Assembly: GCA_937900725.1 (NCBI GenBank) | Contig: CALCFP010000396.1 | Location: 1 to 5,754 of the forward strand | Reading direction: 5' to 3' | DNA length: 5,754 nucleotides | DNA from: an uncultured Bacteroidota bacterium | Lineage (GTDB): Bacteria; Bacteroidota; Bacteroidia; Bacteroidales; SZUA-534 | Shown here: one piece after another, positions 3,586 to 5,754 of the stretch | Position numbering within the stretch: position 1 is the first letter of the stretch | How the letters are laid out: every line of letters starts with the position of its first letter | Notes under the pieces: model-generated | Database searches by the model: none | The model's input: only the letters and a program-made list of their open reading frames with translations | Told to the model about the DNA's origin: nothing | Translations under genes and position numbers: made by a program

Positions 3586-5754
3586 TTGGAAGCGACACAG
3601 TTGTCATCGGCATTTGCTGAATTGAAAGGCGTAAAATCGTTAGTGAAATTATTGCAGTCGGAAAAGAATGAAGTAATATCGCTGAAAGGATTGAAAGGCT
3701 CGTCGGTGGCGATGGTGCTCGGTGCGGCTTTCCGTCAGCAGTCAGGAATGATGGTGGTGGTGGAAGGCGATATGGAGTCGGCGGCATATCTGTACAACGA
3801 TTTGCAGACGCTGATAGGAAAGGCCGATGTGGAGTTCCTGCCGTCATCGTATCAGCGCTCAATGGACCACGAGCGCACCGACAGCAGCAACATACTGATT
3901 CGTACCGACGTGCTTGGCAAGGTGGCATCGGCTCAGGCGTCTATGATAGTCGTCACTTACCCTGAGGCCATTATGGAGAAGGTGATATCGCCCGACAAGT
4001 TGGCATCCAACACCTTTGTCGTAAGCAAAGGCGATACCCTGTCGCACGATTTCCTTGTTGAACTGCTTCACGATTACGGTTTTGAACGTGTCGATTTTGT
4101 TTACGAGCCAGGCCAGTATTCGGTTCGTGGCAGCATTATCGATGTTTTTTCGTTTGCCGACGAGATGCCGTTCCGTCTGGATTTCTTCGGCGACGAGGTT
4201 GACAGCATACGTTCGTTCGACATTGAGTCGCAACTGACAAAAGACACACCTGAAAAAGTAACCATCATACCCAACATCCACGACAAAGAGGTTGATGATG
4301 TTCGCATTCCGATAACCGATTTCTTTAAAGACGGCGCATCGTTCATCTTCAACGATTTGGCGGTTGTCATTGAGCGCATAAACCAGATTTGTGAAAATGC
4401 TCGCGAACGTGCCGCCGAGGAGAATGTTGAGCAGATGGCGCTTGACGGCAGGCAGTTGTATGGATTGGTTGCCACGCACACTTATGGCGAATGGGGCGGA
4501 AAAATGCTCGACAAACGTGGCAGGCAAGTTAGTTTTGACACTACCTCGCAACCGATTTTCCATAAGAATTTCGATTTGCTCACCCAAACACTCGACGAGT
4601 ACACTGAAAAGGGTTACAAGATTTTCATCCTTTCTGACAATCAGGCTCAAAACGAGCGTCTGACATCCATTTTCAAGGAGCGTGGCGTAAAAAGCACGTT
4701 TACGCCAATACTCAAGACCATCCATGACGGATTCGTCGATAACGAGTTGAAAATATGTTGTTTTACTGACCACCAGATATTTGAACGATTTCATAGATAT
4801 AATGTCAAGACTGGATTCAATAAGCGTGAGTCAATCACACTCGCCGAACTGAACAATCTGCACGTCGGCGACTACGTTGTCCACATCGACCACGGAATCG
4901 GCCGATTCGGCGGTTTGCAGAAGGTGGAAATCAACGGCAAGTATCAGGAATCCATCAAGTTGATTTACAAGGATAATGATGTGCTGTTTGTAAGCATTCA
5001 CTCGCTTCACCGAATATCAAAATACAAAGGGAAAGACGCTGAAGTCCCTACCATTCACAAACTTGGCTCGGGTGCCTGGCAGAAACTCAAGGCTACCACC
5101 AAGAGCAAGGTTAAGGATCTGGCCACAGACTTGATAAAACTTTATGCCAAACGCAAGGCGCAACAAGGCTTCGCATTCTCGCCCGATTCGTTCCTCAATC
5201 AGCAGTTGGAGGCTTCGTTTATGTATGAAGATACCCCTGACCAACTGAAGGCGACGCAAGCCGTAAAAGCCGATATGGAAAGCACGATGCCAATGGATAG
5301 GCTGGTTTGTGGCGATGTAGGTTTCGGCAAGACCGAAGTGGCTATCCGCGCCGCATTCAAGGCTGTGGCCGACAACAAGCAGGTTGCCGTGCTTGTGCCT
5401 ACAACCATTTTGGCAATGCAGCATTACAAGACTTTCAGCAGCCGACTGGCCGATATGCCTTGCACTGTCGATTATTTGAGTCGCCTGCGCACGGCCAAGG
5501 AGCAGAAAGATATTCTGAAACGTTTGGCGAGCGGCGAGTTGAATATAGTTATCGGAACACATAAACTTATCGGAAAAGACGTAAAATTCAACGATTTAGG
5601 TCTACTGATAGTTGATGAGGAGCAAAAGTTCGGTGTAGGAGTTAAGGACAAGTTGAAGCAACTGAAGGTTAATGTCGATCCTCTTACGCTTACTGCCACT
5701 CCAATCCCTCGAACATTGCAATTCTCGCTGATGGGAGCCAGGGATATGTCAATC
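3586..5754 (+). CDS. mfd: Transcription-repair coupling factor Mfd, N-terminal two thirds (partial)
   Basis: Mfd binds RNA polymerase stalled at DNA damage, pushes it off with an ATP-driven translocase and recruits UvrA for excision repair. The frame gives 723 residues to the window edge; the family is usually about 1,100-1,150. The UvrB-like N-terminal module includes YEPGQYSVRGSIIDVF (173-188) and FFGDEV. The RNA-polymerase-interacting domain spans about 423-482 (VGDYVVHIDHGIGRF at 427-441, SLHRISKYKG at 473-482). Translocase motifs follow: Walker A GDVGFGKT (576-583), VLVPTTILAMQH (602-613), GTHKLIG (657-663), Walker B DEEQ (677-680) and TATPIPRT (703-710). The C-terminal RecA-like lobe and UvrA-inhibiting domain are cut off. 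An in-frame TGA at 3577-3579 and no ATG before residue 43 leave TTG at 3586 as the best start, giving MEATQLSSAF and a family-like N-terminus; TTG at 3601 is the alternative. All visible motifs are intact, and it is transcribed divergently from the LytTR regulator gene. Confidence 0.97.
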   Translation, partial: MEATQLSSAFAELKGVKSLVKLLQSEKNEVISLKGLKGSSVAMVLGAAFRQQSGMMVVVEGDMESAAYLYNDLQTLIGKADVEFLPSSYQRSMDHERTDSSNILIRTDVLGKVASAQASMIVVTYPEAIMEKVISPDKLASNTFVVSKGDTLSHDFLVELLHDYGFERVDFVYEPGQYSVRGSIIDVFSFADEMPFRLDFFGDEVDSIRSFDIESQLTKDTPEKVTIIPNIHDKEVDDVRIPITDFFKDGASFIFNDLAVVIERINQICENARERAAEENVEQMALDGRQLYGLVATHTYGEWGGKMLDKRGRQVSFDTTSQPIFHKNFDLLTQTLDEYTEKGYKIFILSDNQAQNERLTSIFKERGVKSTFTPILKTIHDGFVDNELKICCFTDHQIFERFHRYNVKTGFNKRESITLAELNNLHVGDYVVHIDHGIGRFGGLQKVEINGKYQESIKLIYKDNDVLFVSIHSLHRISKYKGKDAEVPTIHKLGSGAWQKLKATTKSKVKDLATDLIKLYAKRKAQQGFAFSPDSFLNQQLEASFMYEDTPDQLKATQAVKADMESTMPMDRLVCGDVGFGKTEVAIRAAFKAVADNKQVAVLVPTTILAMQHYKTFSSRLADMPCTVDYLSRLRTAKEQKDILKRLASGELNIVIGTHKLIGKDVKFNDLGLLIVDEEQKFGVGVKDKLKQLKVNVDPLTLTATPIPRTLQFSLMGARDMSI

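Noticed and set aside
3859..4794. 311-codon minus-strand open frame
   Set aside because: It is the shadow of mfd, whose plus-strand frame carries every expected Mfd motif across the same bases. The same holds for the minus-strand frames at 4101-4481, 5017-5562 and 5472-5699.

Overview
This looks like a chromosomal segment from a member of the Bacteroidota, probably the Bacteroidales. Four things point there: a GLUG-type secreted repeat protein, an Mfd whose sequence reads like Bacteroides-type Mfd, AT-rich leaders without clear Shine-Dalgarno sites, and a perfect Bacteroides-style -7 box (TAnnTTTG) in front of mfd. Three protein genes are certain and two of them run off the window. The rest is an unusually long non-coding stretch (about 1106-2631) that holds the least explained material.

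Layout, left to right. (1) 1-1105, minus strand: the N-terminal 368 residues of a secreted GLUG/beta-helix-type surface protein. (2) 1106-1958: intergenic DNA with a small palindrome, a degenerate 21-bp tandem repeat (1249-1332), about 370 bp with no supported gene, a phased 7-bp tandem repeat (1704-1787), and inverted copies of the 21-bp repeat (1807-1848). (3) 1959-2149, plus strand: two tandem micro-ORFs of 23 and 26 codons, each predicting a single membrane helix. (4) 2150-2532: a gene-free stretch with several hairpins, ending in a textbook plus-strand intrinsic terminator. It is either the 3' UTR of the micro-ORF transcript or a separate small RNA. (5) 2632-3381, minus strand: a REC-LytTR response regulator with no kinase gene visible beside it. 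(6) 3382-3585: a divergent intergenic region with a dyad symmetry and the probable mfd promoter. (7) 3586-5754, plus strand: the first 723 codons of mfd, the transcription-repair coupling factor, apparently starting at TTG.

No functional link between the three large genes can be shown. Mfd is housekeeping DNA repair. The regulator is a local two-component output protein whose kinase must be elsewhere. The GLUG protein is an accessory surface protein. The best candidates for something undescribed are the pair of membrane microproteins with the structured, terminator-ended RNA behind them, lying tail-to-tail with an orphan LytTR regulator, and the repeat-bounded island just upstream of them.
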